The notes: generated from the letters alone by a model not told the origin. Positions 29,703 to 43,871 are shown, numbered from the stretch's first letter. The stretch: 64,000 bases of DNA from Theocolax elegans (GCA_026168455.1 CM047429.1:35882066-35946065); one strand, 5' to 3'. Translations and numbers: made by a program.

Positions 29703-30365
29703 TTAATACTCTTGTCCAGCTATCCTTCTTTGTCTTCTGAGAAGGTCGTATACTTCTTCCTTGCATGAGTCGCAGACGTGGAGTGATAAGTCTCCGTATT
29801 CCCAGATGCACCAACAATTCAATCCTTGGTATCTGGGGATGTCGAATCGGCCAATGAATTCGCATCGCGGGCAATAAAGCCGCGTGTTCTTCACCCTCAA
29901 ACCGCATTCCACGCAACGAGCCGGTCGTTCGACTTTTTCCGTGCTGCCGTAATCCAAGAGGGATAATCCCTCTAGGTTTAGATCGCTGTCCCAATGGTTT
30001 GTTACTCCTGGCTCCAGTAATCCGTCCAATACCTTTTCCAGAAAACTACGGTACTTCTGCCTGTGGTACCGTACCGTATTTGGATCCAAGTCATTGCAGA
30101 TCCTCTCTTGTACATGTTGTGTATTCCACCATTGGCTGGCTATTCTCTCATCAGCAGTGTATGCTGGGTAGTGGTGTCGGGCTATTCCTATCCGGGCACG
30201 AGTGGTTCGTCGTACTTGACCGTCTCTCATTAAGTATACACATAAAGAAAAATATTTTCTTAGAAACTGCCACAGGACTGTTGTTTTTCTTAAAGCACGT
30301 CGTTCCGTCATCCATCCCACTGACGAATCGAGTTCTATTTCCATATCCCAGTTGTCGTTGCTCAT
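29703..30365 (-). CDS. 220-aa zinc-cluster protein (unit B)
   Basis: Full-length homologue of 12773-13435 with about a dozen substitutions and no stops. All CxxC cysteines are kept, except that CCC becomes CWC. The TATA box at 30441-30448 keeps the 75-nt spacing. Retention of length in two diverged units is the main argument that it was functional. Confidence 0.8.
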   Translation of the reverse strand: MSNDNWDMEIELDSSVGWMTERRALRKTTVLWQFLRKYFSLCVYLMRDGQVRRTTRARIGIARHHYPAYTADERIASQWWNTQHVQERICNDLDPNTVRYHRQKYRSFLEKVLDGLLEPGVTNHWDSDLNLEGLSLLDYGSTEKVERPARCVECGLRVKNTRLYCPRCEFIGRFDIPRYQGLNCWCIWEYGDLSLHVCDSCKEEVYDLLRRQRRIAGQEY

Positions 30366-30729
30366 CTTGGTGTGTGAGGGTTAACGTGTGGCCGTGTTGT
30401 TGCTACAAGTAAGAATAGATTGTCAAGCGTGAAACCCCCCTATTTATAGGCTGGTACTGTTGGATTTTATGTTTTCTCCACCCCCGTGACTTAATTATGA
30501 TTCAGGGAAAGCCCTGGATTGGATAAAAAGAAATAGATAAAATCAAGGGTTTTTTTTATAATCTATATCCTATTCATATACATATATTTACTTATTGCGC
30601 AAGTTCGAAAGTTATTATAATTTATTTATAAACAAATATTTATATTTAAATGATAAGCGAGCATACTGTTTACATTATATATTTTTGTTATAATAAGTAA
30701 TTGTTAATTATAATTCATTTTTAAATGCC

Positions 30730-32484
30730 TTAAACATTGTTACTTGTTTCAGTTTTCTCGGATAAAACTGGCGTGTTCGGAGGTGGTTCTGGTTCATACG
30801 TCTTGGGTGGTGTTCTTGGAGTTGCATATACGTGTTCTCGAGGTAAGAAATTCCATTGTATTGTCGGATCAACTGGTCGCATTGGGACGTACTCTACTTT
30901 GTCTTTTCTTGATTTCCTAATACATTTTTGGAAAATATATCGACATAGTATTAAGCATCCGGCAAAAAGCATTAGTATAACCATTCCATGTAAGTAAGCA
31001 TCAGTTATTTGATTTTCAATTTTAACATTCATAGTTTTATCCGGTTTTAGATCGCTCGGAAGGTTTTTTCCTGCTCCGATCAACTGCAATGGTGGTAAAT
31101 AGTACGTGTCCTTTTCTCTCACCAGCAGCTCTGAAGCATAGTAGATGTTATCGTAAACCTTTAAGTGGCAGCCCGTTGAGAGGGAAATCGTTCCTGCTTG
31201 TTGAAAAGTGTATGTCTCCTCGAATCCTGGACAAAATACATTTACGAGTGTAGGCTTTGCGACTGAGTAAACATAGTGTCTTGGATGAGCAGTTTTAATG
31301 ATGTATAAGTTCTTGCCTTTCATAAAATTAATTCTACACGAACTAAAAGTTGCATAGTCTTGTTCCAGTAATAATTTGCTTTCACACTCTCGTTGGAGAT
31401 GCACAGGGTTTTCCCTTACGCATATATAATTCCTTTGTAATTTAATGCATCTCGACAGCTGTGTTGTACTTAAAAAGGTGTGTTTTTCCCCGTTGGGAAG
31501 AGAGGCTATAAAATCGTCCCTGGGTTGAATGTACGCTGCATTATGGATTAAATCCCCTTGTTGGAAAACTGGCACTGGGAGCATTTTGTACAAAGTGTGC
31601 GTTTCCTTTTCTACCATTGGCATTATTATTTGCATAATTATGTGATCTTTATAAATTGTTAATTCTCTTGGAGCGAACTCGGCAATTATCGCCGCATTTA
31701 TTTGTTCAATTTTTACCGGACTCTTGGTTTCGGATACTTTTTCTATCATTTTTAAAATAATTCTTAAATTTCTTGTAGCGCCGGAAAACTTTGTTGTTGA
31801 CAATAAACTTGTTATCGTGTTGGCTATATCCAAGTAACTATCCAAATTTTGTAATGCTAGATTGATTGTTTCCTCAACTCTTGATTTGTCAATATCTATT
31901 ACTCCTTTTTCTCCTTGTAGTATTTGTAATATTGCTTCCAGTTGCTTCATTTCTACAGACATTTTTTCTAGAGTTTGCATGATTTCATTATCTATGTACG
32001 CCTTTGCCGTACCTCTTCCTAAACATTGCTTCTCGAGAGTGATGTCTCATTTGCGTAATAATTGGTACTATATCTAGTGATGAATTTTTTGTAAATGCGT
32101 TTTCGTCCCCCCCTTATCTAAAACTTCGTCCCCTGACGAATATGAAGTCGCTGAAGTGATATAAGCGTCTCTTATTCTAGAGAGCTCGCGCATTTTTTCT
32201 TGTAATAAATAAATTCTGCTTATCGTTACCGCGTCCTTTAGCCTTGTATACGTGTCGGATTGTACAATATCTTGTATTATTTTTGTAAAATTTTCTTGGA
32301 TTCCAAAAACTTTCTGCGTGTCAATTGTAGTTATTATACACCATTCTTGTTTAATAAAGTCTATTTCTTGCAATCAATTAAAAATGATGCCGGGGTTATT
32401 TCGCTCTGTTACAATTGCCTTATTTTGAGTCGACGCAATCACAACGTGAAACACGATGAAAAATGCGCACATAATCTTCTCCAT
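30730..32484 (-). pseudogene. env: F-type envelope gene, disrupted (unit B)
   Basis: The best-preserved C-terminal part: 416 codons (30730-31980) including the anchor and a Pro-rich cytoplasmic tail (EPEPPPNTPVLSEK). Upstream the ATG at 32484, the TGA at 32374-32376 and the frame change near 32040 match unit A. Confidence 0.8.
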
Positions 32485-32830
32485 TTTGTCTGTAATATAA
32501 TAATAAAAAACTTTATTATGTCCAACATATTGTTCCTTTATTTATGTGCGTTTGTATATATATATTTTTTTAACATATTTTTCCTATGCGTTCCAATTTA
32601 TCGTATTATGTTAATTACACATATTTTTATGTTTCTCTGAGATTTATTTCAATACGCGCTTAATATCATCGGTATACGCATTATTTCTCTCATTCAGCTT
32701 CATTTTCTTTTTTCACCTCTTGAATCTTTGGATTTGTTGATTCCGCTCTACTGGTTTCTGTATGTTGGTCGATTCCTTTAGTGCTTCGTTTACATAATAC
32801 TTTCGTGCTCTCTTCGAATAGAATACTATT

Positions 32831-33178
32831 TTATTTTTGTACTCGCGCTGGAGTCAAGAAATTCCATTTAAGTTGTTCTCGAGGTTGTAATTGCGATGTT
32901 ATACATTCGTGTAGTCCGCCATTTACGCGCGTTAGTACATATCCATTGCATTTAACTTCTTGCTCGATAAGACAACTTTTGAAAGGAATTGGGAGTCCGC
33001 AACAAAAACATTTTAGATCAGTAAAAGTACAAATTAATTCGCGTATCGTTCGTGTAGCACTTAATGAAAACCGAATTTTTTCTATGTGTGATAATTTTGT
33101 CGTATAACAATAATGACACAGGTATGTATTATGACATAAATAGCAAAGTCGCTCCCAATTTCTTACTAAAACTGACAT
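32831..33178 (-). CDS. Cys-rich accessory ORF, truncated (unit B)
   Basis: Identical in layout to 15726-16214 but ends after 115 residues at a nonsense codon. The Cys-rich N-terminal two-thirds is intact. Confidence 0.6.
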   Translation of the reverse strand: MSVLVRNWERLCYLCHNTYLCHYCYTTKLSHIEKIRFSLSATRTIRELICTFTDLKCFCCGLPIPFKSCLIEQEVKCNGYVLTRVNGGLHECITSQLQPREQLKWNFLTPARVQK

Positions 33179-33325
33179 TTTTTTTTATTAATATAGTATA
33201 CTGTTTAAACTTATAGAATATTCCTATACTGTCTAAATATAGGTATTATGTATATATATATATATATATCTTTAATTCTTAATCAAAACAGTAGCAAGTA
33301 AATAAATGAAGAACTATATATATAT

Positions 33326-36153
33326 GGGTCATTCCAATACTTTTTTGTAAATCGGTCCGGGGGAGGTCAACCAATCGGGCTAAAAATTTAGTATGTTACT
33401 ATACTATAAAAAAAAGTAAGTGAGCCAAAATTGTAGCCTTCTAAATCAATTAAGGACGTAGGGATGCGATTTTAAACATTCAAAAATAGGCTATTTTTCA
33501 TCATTTTTTAACATTTTTCAAAGTAGCACCAAAATTCGAGTAATTAGTATTTTTGTATCCAGTCCACGGCAAAGTCTTCGTATTACTATAGACTTTTAAT
33601 CTAGCTATATAGAATACAATTATTTTGTGAACAAAAATTTTGACGCAGCTAAATATAAACACTTGTTTTTTCAAATTTTGCACATTTTCTAAATGCTACC
33701 AAATTAACAGTTTTTGATGTTTTTAAAAAAACCCAACGCGGTTAGATTTGTATTGATATAAGCTTTTTTTCTGTTCCAGGTTTACTACAAAAAGTTAATT
33801 TGGCTTAAAGTTATGCTTATTTAAATGTGACCTAAAATGCAAAAAAACACGTTTTTTGGTATTTTCTAATGCTTACAACGTCGGTCTACCTAAATTTTTT
33901 TTACCAAAATTTGGGTGAAACTCGGTTTTTGTAGGTAGAAAATGATCCCGTAGTTACTGTAATGGATATTTGACCTTGGTACACGTTTATTAGCGTTTGA
34001 AAATATTTTTTTTTGCATTCTTGCGCAAGCCTTATCGGATTACTGCAAGGTCTAAAATGTCTTGTATTTTGATTGTTATCACAGGTAACATCCATACTAT
34101 AGGTAACTTTTAAAACTAATAGGAATATAGTTTAAAGAAATTTTTATTTTTATTTTTTTATAACAATTTTTGGCCTGTTTTCGCTATTTTACTCGTTTAT
34201 GTACATTTATCATTACAATGCGTCGAAAAACTTGTCATTTGTACAATAGAAAAAGGGTTTGTGATTGCGTGACAAACATTTTGTGTATTTACGTTTTTTA
34301 AATTGGCACAACAGATTTTGGGATTTTTGTACAAAAACTGATTTTATGGAATTTTAAAAAGTGTCAAAGCTTAAACATATTACTGCAGGTCTAAAATAAA
34401 CCTCGTATTTTATAATATCATGTCAATATTACAGGTGACTTTCAAAATTAACACGGTATTATAGTTAAAAGAAATTTTTATTCTTTCTAACAATCAATTA
34501 ATCATAATTTTGTATCAAACATTATTTACTGATGTTTTCATAATTATTTATAACTTTTAAATTAAATAATATTTAAAGTATATTGTTTGTACGAATCTTT
34601 TATGGTACCTACTTTTAATCTAATACATAGAATTACACGCATTATTTATAACATTTCAAATAGATCGTTAAAAATAGATAAGTACTTGTCGATATGAAAA
34701 TCGGGCTGAAGAGAATAAGAAACGGAAACGGAATGCGATATCAGCCTGGATTAATTCAAGCCTCAATTATTAATTTTAACCTAAAGCTTATTTATTATTG
34801 TTTATTTGACATTTTTATATTAAGCACACCATCATGGGATACATATAATATTAATAATAATACAGAAGGCACGTGCTGAAAGATTCGTACAAACAATATA
34901 CTTTAAATATTATTTAATTTAAAAGTTATAAATAATTATGAAAACATCAGTAAATAATGCTTGATACAAAATTATGATTAATTGATTGTTAGAAAGAATA
35001 AAAATTTCTTTTAACTATAATACCGTGTTAATTTTGAAAGTCACCTGTAATATTGACATGATATTATAAAATACGAGGTTTATTTTAGACCTGCAGTAAT
35101 ATGTTTAAGCTTTGACACTTTTTAAAATTCCATAAAATCAGTTTTTGTACAAAAATCCCAAATCTGTTGTGCCAATTTAAAAAACGTAAATACAAAAATG
35201 TTTGTCACGCAATCACAAACCCTTTTTCTATTGTACAAATGACAAGTTTTTCGACGCATTGTAATGATAAATGTACATAAACGAGTAAAATAGCGAAAAC
35301 AGGCCAAAAATTGTTATAAAAAAATAAAAATAAAAATTTCTTTAAACTATATTCCTATTAGTTTTAAAAGTTACCTATAGTATGGATGTTACCTGTGATA
35401 ACAATCAAAATACAAGACATTTTAGACCTTGCAGTAATCCGATAAGACTTGCGCAAGAATGCAAAAAAAAATATTTTCAAACGTTAATAAACGTGTACCA
35501 AGGTCAAATATCCATTACAGTAACTACGGGATCATTTTCTACCTACAAAAACCGAGTTTCACCCAAATTTTGGTAAAAAAAAATTTAGGTAGACCGACGT
35601 TGTAAGCATTAGAAAATACCAAAAAACGTGTTTTTTTGCATTTCAGGTCACATTTAAATAAGCATAACTTTAAGCCAAATTAACATTTTGTAGTAAACCT
35701 GGAACAGAAAAAAAGCTTATATCAATACAAATCTAACCGCGTTGGGTTTTTTTTAAAAACATCAAAAACTGTTAATTTGGTAGCATTTAGAAAATGTGCA
35801 AAATTTGAAAAAACAAGTGTTTATATTTAGCTGCGTCAAAATTTTTGTTCACAAAATAATTGTATTCTATATAGCTAGATTAAAAGTCTATAGTAATACG
35901 AAGACTTTGCCGTGGACTGGATACAAAAATACTAATTTCTCGAATTTTGGTGCTACTTTGAAAAATGTTAAAAAATGATGAAAAATAGCCTATTTTTGAA
36001 TGTTTAAAATCGCATACCTACGTCCTTAATTGATTTAGAAGGCTACAATTTTGGCTCACTTACTTTTTTTTATAGTATAGTAACATACTAAATTTTTAGC
36101 CCGATTGGTTGACCTCCCCCGGACCGATTTACAAAAAAGTATTGGAATGACCC
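33326..36153. mobile_element. Foldback element with 1275-bp inverted arms (unit B)
   Basis: Terminal GGGTCATTCCAATAC and its complement bound two near-perfect arms (33326-34600 and 34879-36153) around a 278-bp unique centre. Flanks are (TA)n on both sides and the empty site is seen in unit A. Short ORFs of 60-64 codons recur in opposite orientation in both arms and are shadows of non-coding sequence. No transposase, so it is non-autonomous. Confidence 0.88.
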
Positions 36154-36429
36154 ATATATATATACGTTCCCTTATTTTACGTAATATTAATTTTTAGTCC
36201 TAAGATTAATTGAGTCTTTTGTCCCTAAAGTACTTAGACAGATTTGCTAATAATATTTCATTAGTATTTATCGCAAAAGGTTACTATAATCTTGCGTAGA
36301 AAAGAACTGGATTCGGCAGAATTGGCCTGTAGCATGAAAGGTTTCGATTTTCCCATCGATCTACACCATCGTCCATTCAATTCTGTATGGATAAAAAAAT
36401 CGATTATTTATGTTATGTATTTCAATTAA

Positions 36430-36823
36430 TTACTGTAGAATAATCGAACATCGTTTTCTAAACATTCTCAAGTCATCTAAATGATATTGAATGTTGCGCG
36501 CATGACGAATTGCATGGTCCAGATTTGTGTAGATTTCCGGTTTACAAATGTATCTTTTGACTTCCGGTCGAAGCCCCTTTAAAATGCCCTAATTGCTACA
36601 TTTTCGCGTGTAGGCATGAATCGGTTATTTCCCTGCATTCTTCTTGTGCTATTTCTCCCAATGTTTTATAATTATGTAACATTCTTTCCATTCGTGCGCC
36701 GAATTGGAAAGTGCTTTCGTTTCGTTTTTGCGATGCCCACGTAATTTGAATTCTCAAATTAATCAAAGCGCTCATAACATTATATCTTTGTACTTCTGCT
36801 AATGTATATATTTTTTTTTCCAT
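36430..36823 (-). pseudogene. Gag-like small ORF, broken (unit B)
   Basis: Same as 16696-17091 but with a 1-nt deletion shared with unit C and a further 1-nt loss near 36580 that is probably a sequence error. Confidence 0.6.
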
Positions 36824-36900
36824 TTTATAATTTTTTTTATTTTATAAATGACACCTTTTATTATTTTGTTTAAAAAAAAACTGCAGTTGAAATAGCAAAT

Positions 36901-38473
36901 TTACACATTATCGAATTTGCGTTTTCTGCGTGGCGGTAGAGAAGATATATCCGGTTCTATAAATATTTGCGGATATAGATTATTTTGAGCTCCGCAACTT
37001 ACTATTTTACCCCCTCCTGACTCATTGACTCTTACCACAGTGGGTTGTGCCGTGTAGGTGCTAGGTTCGGGCGGGGCGAATGGTACGTGCGAGTCCGAAA
37101 AATGTTCCGCTCGAGTGCCCGCTACTTCCGAAGGCGTAGCTTGTTCTTCCCTCTTTTTCCTTGCGTCACGCGTTGGTTTATCCCTTGCGACGTGCAGTAA
37201 TAATTAAGTGACTGAATTCCAAATTGCTCCTATAATATGAAGTGACCACCCATATAAACTATACAAAGCATAACCATGTAAAATGGTATCAACTAAAAAT
37301 TTTTATTAAACGCCCTATCATAAAAATGCCTATAATAGCTGCGCTAAATGATCCGAAAGTACATAATTGCCCCCAATTTTCATCCAAGTGTTATTGGCTA
37401 ATTCTGTCAACGCTTCTTCATCGAATAATCGGGTAATAGACATACCGTTTTTATCTACCTTTTGCCCGGTCATTCCTAATGCAATTGTGTTCAACATGGC
37501 TGGCCTTTCTACGGGAAACATAAGGTGTTGTCTTAGTGCTTGGATCTCCGCTTGGGTGTAAATTCCGCTTTTTGCAAGTTCGGTTGGCTCTGTGTAATTC
37601 CAGTTATTTTTAGTAGTTGGTTTTAAAATGTCTGGTTTTACTCCCTTAGTTGTTCCTCTTGGTAAAATAGTAAACCAATCTTCCCCTAGTAAGAACATAG
37701 GAGGAATCAGAACACTGCAGGCAGCTTCGGTCCCATATTGTTTTAAATATGTGTCCTTGGCGTCAAAAAATAATCTTTGCCGTCTTTGGTTACTGGTAAC
37801 TCTTGGTAACATTTTGTAGTTTCTCTTCGTTGAACGTCAATTTGTACGCACTTCATTAAGTGCACAACTTCTCCGGCTACCAAGCCCATGTAACCACTTT
37901 TTTTCATGATTTGATATGCAAAAACGTCAGGTGCTGTTGCTGCAATGCTTAATGCATTTGATATAACTCTTCTTTCCAATTCGCATTTTTGCAAAATTAA
38001 TTGCGATATAATGTTTTTTAATTGTCCTTTAATATGTTTTTCTACGTAAACGAATTTAGAGTTTACGTATGCAAAATGACGAGATTTTCTATTGACGGAT
38101 TTCTTACGGCTTGGAAGGTTTCTGTTATTGGTCCTTCTAGAAAAAATAATTTTGGGTGCTCTGTTCTAATTAATTCATACGAACACACCGGAATTCGTCC
38201 TAAAGTCGTAAAAGCAAAGGTTATCTCGCTCGATTCCATTACATATACCGGATGTTGCTCATTGCCTTGTTCTACAACTTTATTAACATAACCCGCGTAT
38301 AATTCTGAGTATTTACTGCGTTCGCATGCCTGTACTGGTAACCTATCCCAAAGGCGTACTCTGCTTCTACGTCAATACAATCATCTTGATTAAACTTACA
38401 GCGCGTACCGGATCGTAAAATAACCTCGTTCGCATTTAAGTTTACCGGTGCATAGCAATCCCTTAAAGTAATG
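36901..38473 (-). pseudogene. Chuvirus-like glycoprotein, N-terminus deleted (unit B)
   Basis: Starts abruptly at the pol junction near 38473, so the leader and about the first 185 codons are missing. A TAA at 37204-37206 separates the anchor region from an in-frame cytoplasmic tail that runs to 36901. Several indels (near 37740, 38070, 38350) are absent from unit C. Confidence 0.7.
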
Positions 38474-41400
38474 GCTCGACCGGTGCGTTCGAGGGTGTGC
38501 GTGCAGTCCGGCCGAACACGAGTTCAAACGGCGTATGCCATGTAGACTCACTAATTCCCGTGTTAAAATTAAAGGTAGCCAAATCCAGATAATCGTCCCA
38601 ATCTGTTCGATTACTATGTACAAAAAATTTCAAGTATTCAATGAGACTTGAGTGCGATCGTTCAAGTCCACCGTTTGATTGTGGGTGGAACGCCGTGGTT
38701 TTAGTTTGTTTAATTCTAAATATTTTTGCTATTCTTTTCATTAATTTACTCATGAAATTCGTACCTTGATCCGTAAGGATTATTCGAGGTGCGCCAAATA
38801 TGCTTATGACTTTTCTTATTAAACCATTCGCTACATCCATGGCCGAAATTCGCGCCAAAGGCTCAGCTAATGCGAATTTAGTTAATAAGTCTTGGAAGGT
38901 TAAAATGTACTCGTTTCCCCGATTGGTTTTGCATAAGGGACCAACAATATCCATACTTATTCGGTCCATAGCGTGCGTTCCCGAGTTTGTAATAACCATT
39001 GGAGCTCTAGTTTTAACCCTAACCAATTTTTTTTAATTGGCAATTCAAACATTTTCTTATAAAATCTTGTACCTCTATCTTTAAATTCTCCCAGTTATAA
39101 TTTTGTTTAATACGGTTATAGGTTTTTGTGACACCTCTATGTCCCCCTATAGCCGAACAATGAGCTTCTTCTATAATCGGAATTCGATCGTCTAGTGTCG
39201 GATATCGTATTAGACCTAAACAAACAAATAATTTTACCGTGCTTTGACTAAAAAACTCCTTTTAGTTTTTCTAAAACTAATTCCCACTCTAAATTTTCAA
39301 TTCTATCGGTTTTCGCTATACTTATTGATTTTATCTGCATTGTATCTAAAGTTAAATACAGATTTTCGCATAATAAATTTAGGTTATTATCAATTCCACT
39401 TAGCCCGATTAACGATTCTGTTCGTATCGGTAATGCTATATGAATTTTTGTATTTACATTTATCAAAACTGGTATTCCAACCTGCATTTCCTTGAATCTT
39501 GGTAATTTATTCTGTAGTTTTAATTGCGAAGCCCCATCGTCGCATGGTTCTCCTGTTATAGTGACAAAATACATATAATTGTCCTTACGCATAAATAATT
39601 TTTCTCTGCATGTAATAATTACTTGTTTATCGTTAATTTGATTAAATTGTTCTTCATAGATCGACGTCTCTTCGTTTATTTGATCAGGACTGAATTGCGG
39701 ATCGTTTTCAAGTAATGATTCATTAACATGATCAAGATCTTCGTGTAAGCGTAATCGCGCATTTTCCGAGTGAACGAGGGGTTCCGGCTCGAAAGTTTCC
39801 ACCTCCGTATCGTCGTGCGTTCCTTCTCCACGGTCCGGTGATTGTTCGTTCGCTCGCCTCTCGTTTTTTCTTCCCCTTTGCGGGCGTAGAGCCTCTATCG
39901 CGTCTAAATATCGCTGGCCTACCTGGCGACCCGCCTTCGCTCTCGTGGTCATACCCCGCGGTGGTTCAACTAGGCTAGACTCGGGCTCATCACCTGCCGC
40001 TATTGCCTTGCTTCTCGTCATAACTAGGACCTTGTCTATGGGGTTTCTAGACAGTGCGTCTGCTACATTTAAACGACCCGGTCTGTATTTAATTTCGAAA
40101 TCGTACTCCGCGAGCATAAGACGCCATCGCGTAACTCGTGAGTTCGGGTCCTTATGCGTTTGTAACCATACCAGTGGTTTATGATCTGTTATAAGATAAA
40201 TTTTTCGTCCAAATAAATACGGTCGGAAATGCTTAATGCAAAATATTATTGCTAGTCCTTCTTGTTAAACGTGTCCCAACGTTTTTCAACATCCGAAAGA
40301 ACTCGAGAGACGTATGCAACGGGTTGATCTTTCCCTATCTCACCCTGACTTAAGACTCCAGCAATTGCATATCCCGAAGCGTCGGTCGTAGATTGAAAGT
40401 AATTTCGAAATTTGGAAAAATTAATACCGGTTTTTCGCATAAACTAATGCGTAATGTCTCAAATGCCTTTTCTGTTTCTTCTGACCATTTAAATTGAACG
40501 TCCTTTTTTAATAAATCCGTTAAAGGTTTTGCAATTTTTGAAAATTGATAAATAAATCTTCTATAGTAGCCCGCTAAACCCAAAAATTGCTTGATATTTT
40601 TAGCATTTTGAGGGCGTGGAAATTTCGTACAGCTTCAATTTTCCGCGAATCTGGTTTAATTCCTTCTGCACTAATAACATGACCTAAATATGTAACTGTT
40701 TTTTTAAAAAATTCACATTTCTCTGGTTGTAATTTTAAAACCGCTTTTCGCAATCTAAGAAATAAATTCTCTAATCTTTTAATATGCTCTTGTAGAGTCT
40801 CCGAATAACATATAATATCATCAATAAAGCAAAGAAGTTCTTTATTGATAAGTCCAGCGAGTGCAATTGAAAGTGCTCTTGAGAATGTAGCCGGCATTGT
40901 TCGTAGTCCAAAGCTTCCTCGATTAAATGGTACAAATCTCCGTTTGTAACTAACGCGGTTTTGTGACGGTCTCGTTCGTCAATTTCTATTTGATGATACG
41001 AAGCCTTAAGATCAAAAGTTGAGAATTTTTTTGATCCGCCCAATTGGTCTATTATTTCAGTTATATTCGGTAGCGGAAATTGGTCGTCTAAAGTTTTCGC
41101 ATTTAATTTGCGATAGTCGATCACCATTCTGTATTGCTTGCGTCCTTGTATGTCCTCTTTCTTAGGAACTAGAAAACAAGGGCTTGAGTACGATGAGGTA
41201 GATGGTTCGATAATGCCGTCTTTTAATAAGTCTTGCACTTGTCTTGCTATTTCTTGTTTATGTACCGGAGGTAATCGGTATTGTTTTGAAGTTATTGGTA
41301 CATCATCCGTTGTTGGGATTGTTAGTTTAAAATATGTGTTGCTGTTAATTTTTCACCCGGAAGGTAAAGATGTCGCTATATTTCTCAATTAATTTTTCTA

Positions 41401-42068
41401 TTTCTTCTCTTTCATCAACAGCCAAATAGTCAAGTCGTAGTAATGATTTTACCTTTTCCGCTCTCCCTTTTGGTATGACACATGCTAAGCGATAAACTTA
41501 TGACTACATTTTAGTTTCTTTCCGCCTTTTCCTTTTAAATTAATTCTTAATTAAGTAAACCCTCCAATGTATCTTTAATAACATTTTATGAGATTCTCCT
41601 CCCAAAGGCATGTAGTTTTACATAATTTCCTAATTTATTTAGATTTCCTCTTAATTCCTTTGAGTTATTTGTTGAGTTTGTCATGATACTTTATTCCAAT
41701 TAGTAGATTACTTATTAACATTTCCATGTCTTGGTTATTGTTCCACAGAATTCCATTATTCATTAAACCTTCCTCTAGAATTTTTTGTAACATGCGTGTC
41801 GAAATTAACAACCTTTCTTCATCGAATTCGTTTGCGTCTACATTTTCATTTTGTGCTAATGCCTTTTATTTTTTGTATTATTATCGAGACCTTCCATATC
41901 TTTTCTCTTTATCTCAAAATTAGAATATTTTTCATTACTTATTTCGTTCTCGTTTCTTGGATTTGGGTGCGCGCTTGATTTATTAGGCGCCTCATCACTC
42001 TCGAGTTCATTTAAGATTATTTTTTTATTTGAGGAGTGCGTTTGCAATCTTTCTTTGTTAATTGTCAT
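38463..42068 (-). pseudogene. pol: Pol, multiple frameshifts (unit B)
   Basis: Collinear with the intact unit C ORF but broken by more than ten 1-nt indels, mostly in homopolymers (for example 39032, 39248, 40261, 40389, 40623, 40925). The C-terminal integrase tail is missing because of the 38473 deletion. Confidence 0.85.
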
Positions 42069-43830
42069 GATTTAAGTATTCTTCATCCTTCTCCCTTATT
42101 ACTGGGTTCGACTTGGTATTTGTTTCTAATTTCGTAATAATTTAATTCTTCTTCACTTGTCTCTTCGTTTCCTTGTTCGATTAAATTTACATACATTAGG
42201 CTTCCATACTGCCTTCGTACGTAAGACTCGATTTAGGCTTGGAATTCATTTAGATTTCGATATTGAGTAACCTTTGAAATCGATTTTAGATTTTGAATTT
42301 GATTTTGAATTTCATTGAATTTGAATTTTGATTTAGAATATGATTTGAATTTGATTTGAATTTGAATTTTGATTTAGAATTTGATTTTGAATTCATTTGA
42401 ATTTGAATTTTGATTTAGAATTTGAATTTTGACTTCATTTGAATTTGAATTTTGATTTAGAATTTGATTTTGAATTTCATTTGAATTTGAATTTTGATTT
42501 AGAATTTGATATTGAATTTCATTAAACTTGCATTTTGATTTAGATTTCGATTTGAATTGGAATTTGTTTTTGATTTCGTTTGGGATCTTGTATTTCCAAT
42601 TATTTTTTACATTGAGATCCGAATTTGAATATCTTTCTGATTTTTTAATTGATTTCGACTACCCGGTGGGTCCTGACTTTGAGATTAATTAGGATTGACT
42701 CTTACTTACGCGATGGGCTTATATGTCCTCGAATTCGCGTCTCTTCTACAAGATATACTTTCTCATTAATATGATCGACCTCTCGGGTCGACACCTCCCT
42801 CCGTTGAAAATTTTCATTAGCATAATTTGTTTTTCCTGTTCCCCAAGCGAATTCCTTTAGGTGGTTCTATTACCTGGGTGATATGTTTTACGACTTTCCT
42901 CACCCTCCTCTTGCATTGACACTCATAGGGTTAGCGGAAATTCCCTTACGCGTTCCCGTTCGCTCGTTCAATATACTGTTACGTTTTCTATGACATTAAT
43001 CGTCGGGTCTTCATACCTTTCGTTTGTTTCGATCAATAATATGTTTTCTTCTACAAAAGGGATACAGACGTCTACAACTCTTAACATTCTTTTCGCATAA
43101 TCAATTTTTGCACCTATTGACAGAAAAAATCGCTTCCCAGTAAACCATCTTCGATTATAGCCACGTTGTCATTTATTATATGGAATTCGATGTCAAACTT
43201 TGGAAAATTGATGTCAACTTTGCCTAAAGTGTAAATACTTTCTTCCGTGATTCCTTTTAATTCTAATATTCATTTTTATTAATATTTTCGTCTTTTGGTA
43301 TGTTTCGTAATTTTAGTAAATTGGGACCTGCTCCTGAATCTAAAATAAGAGTTATTTCCTCGTTGCTTCTCGGATTTTTTAAGTTTAATAATTGGCGACT
43401 TGCAATTTTTACTTAATCGAACATATCTTTTGATGATGTGGGTTCCTGTTTTTTGTAACTCGGGGCGCCTCGTGTACTCGGTCTCTCGTCTCGCGCAGTA
43501 TCGGCATATCCTTCTTGTATTTGTATAATTTTGTTTTGGAAAGGTTGCATTTTGGCGACGAACATATTGATTTTCCCTTGCTTGCTTAATTCATTAGTCC
43601 GTTTTTCACCTGGCCATTGTTGCGGTCTGCGTGACTCTCGAGACTCCGCCCAGTCATTCGTAGGCCGTCTTCCCCTGGCTTGGGGTTGTCTCATTTTTCG
43701 AAATGCCAGCATTTCGGTGCCAGGTGGCCCTGTCTCCCGCAAAGTTGGCATTTATCGGTATATTTGGGCTCGGCAAAATGGACTCTTTGTATAGGATTTT
43801 TATTTTCTGTTATGACTTTTAATTGTTTCA
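42061..43830 (-). pseudogene. Protease, NQ-repeat and zinc-knuckle segments, frameshifted (unit B)
   Basis: Contains the DSGA protease region (about 43320-43345), the 42-bp repeats (about 42290-42540) and the CCHC knuckle (about 43705-43750). It is interrupted by many homopolymer indels compared with unit C. Confidence 0.8.
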
Positions 43831-43871
43831 TTTAACTCTTCTACTTCATAGCATGCAAAGTCTCTTTCGAT

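Noticed and set aside
33501..35978. Short 60-64-codon ORFs repeated in the foldback arms
   Set aside because: The same peptides appear in both inverted arms in opposite orientation and no family is recognisable; they are by-products of the palindrome.
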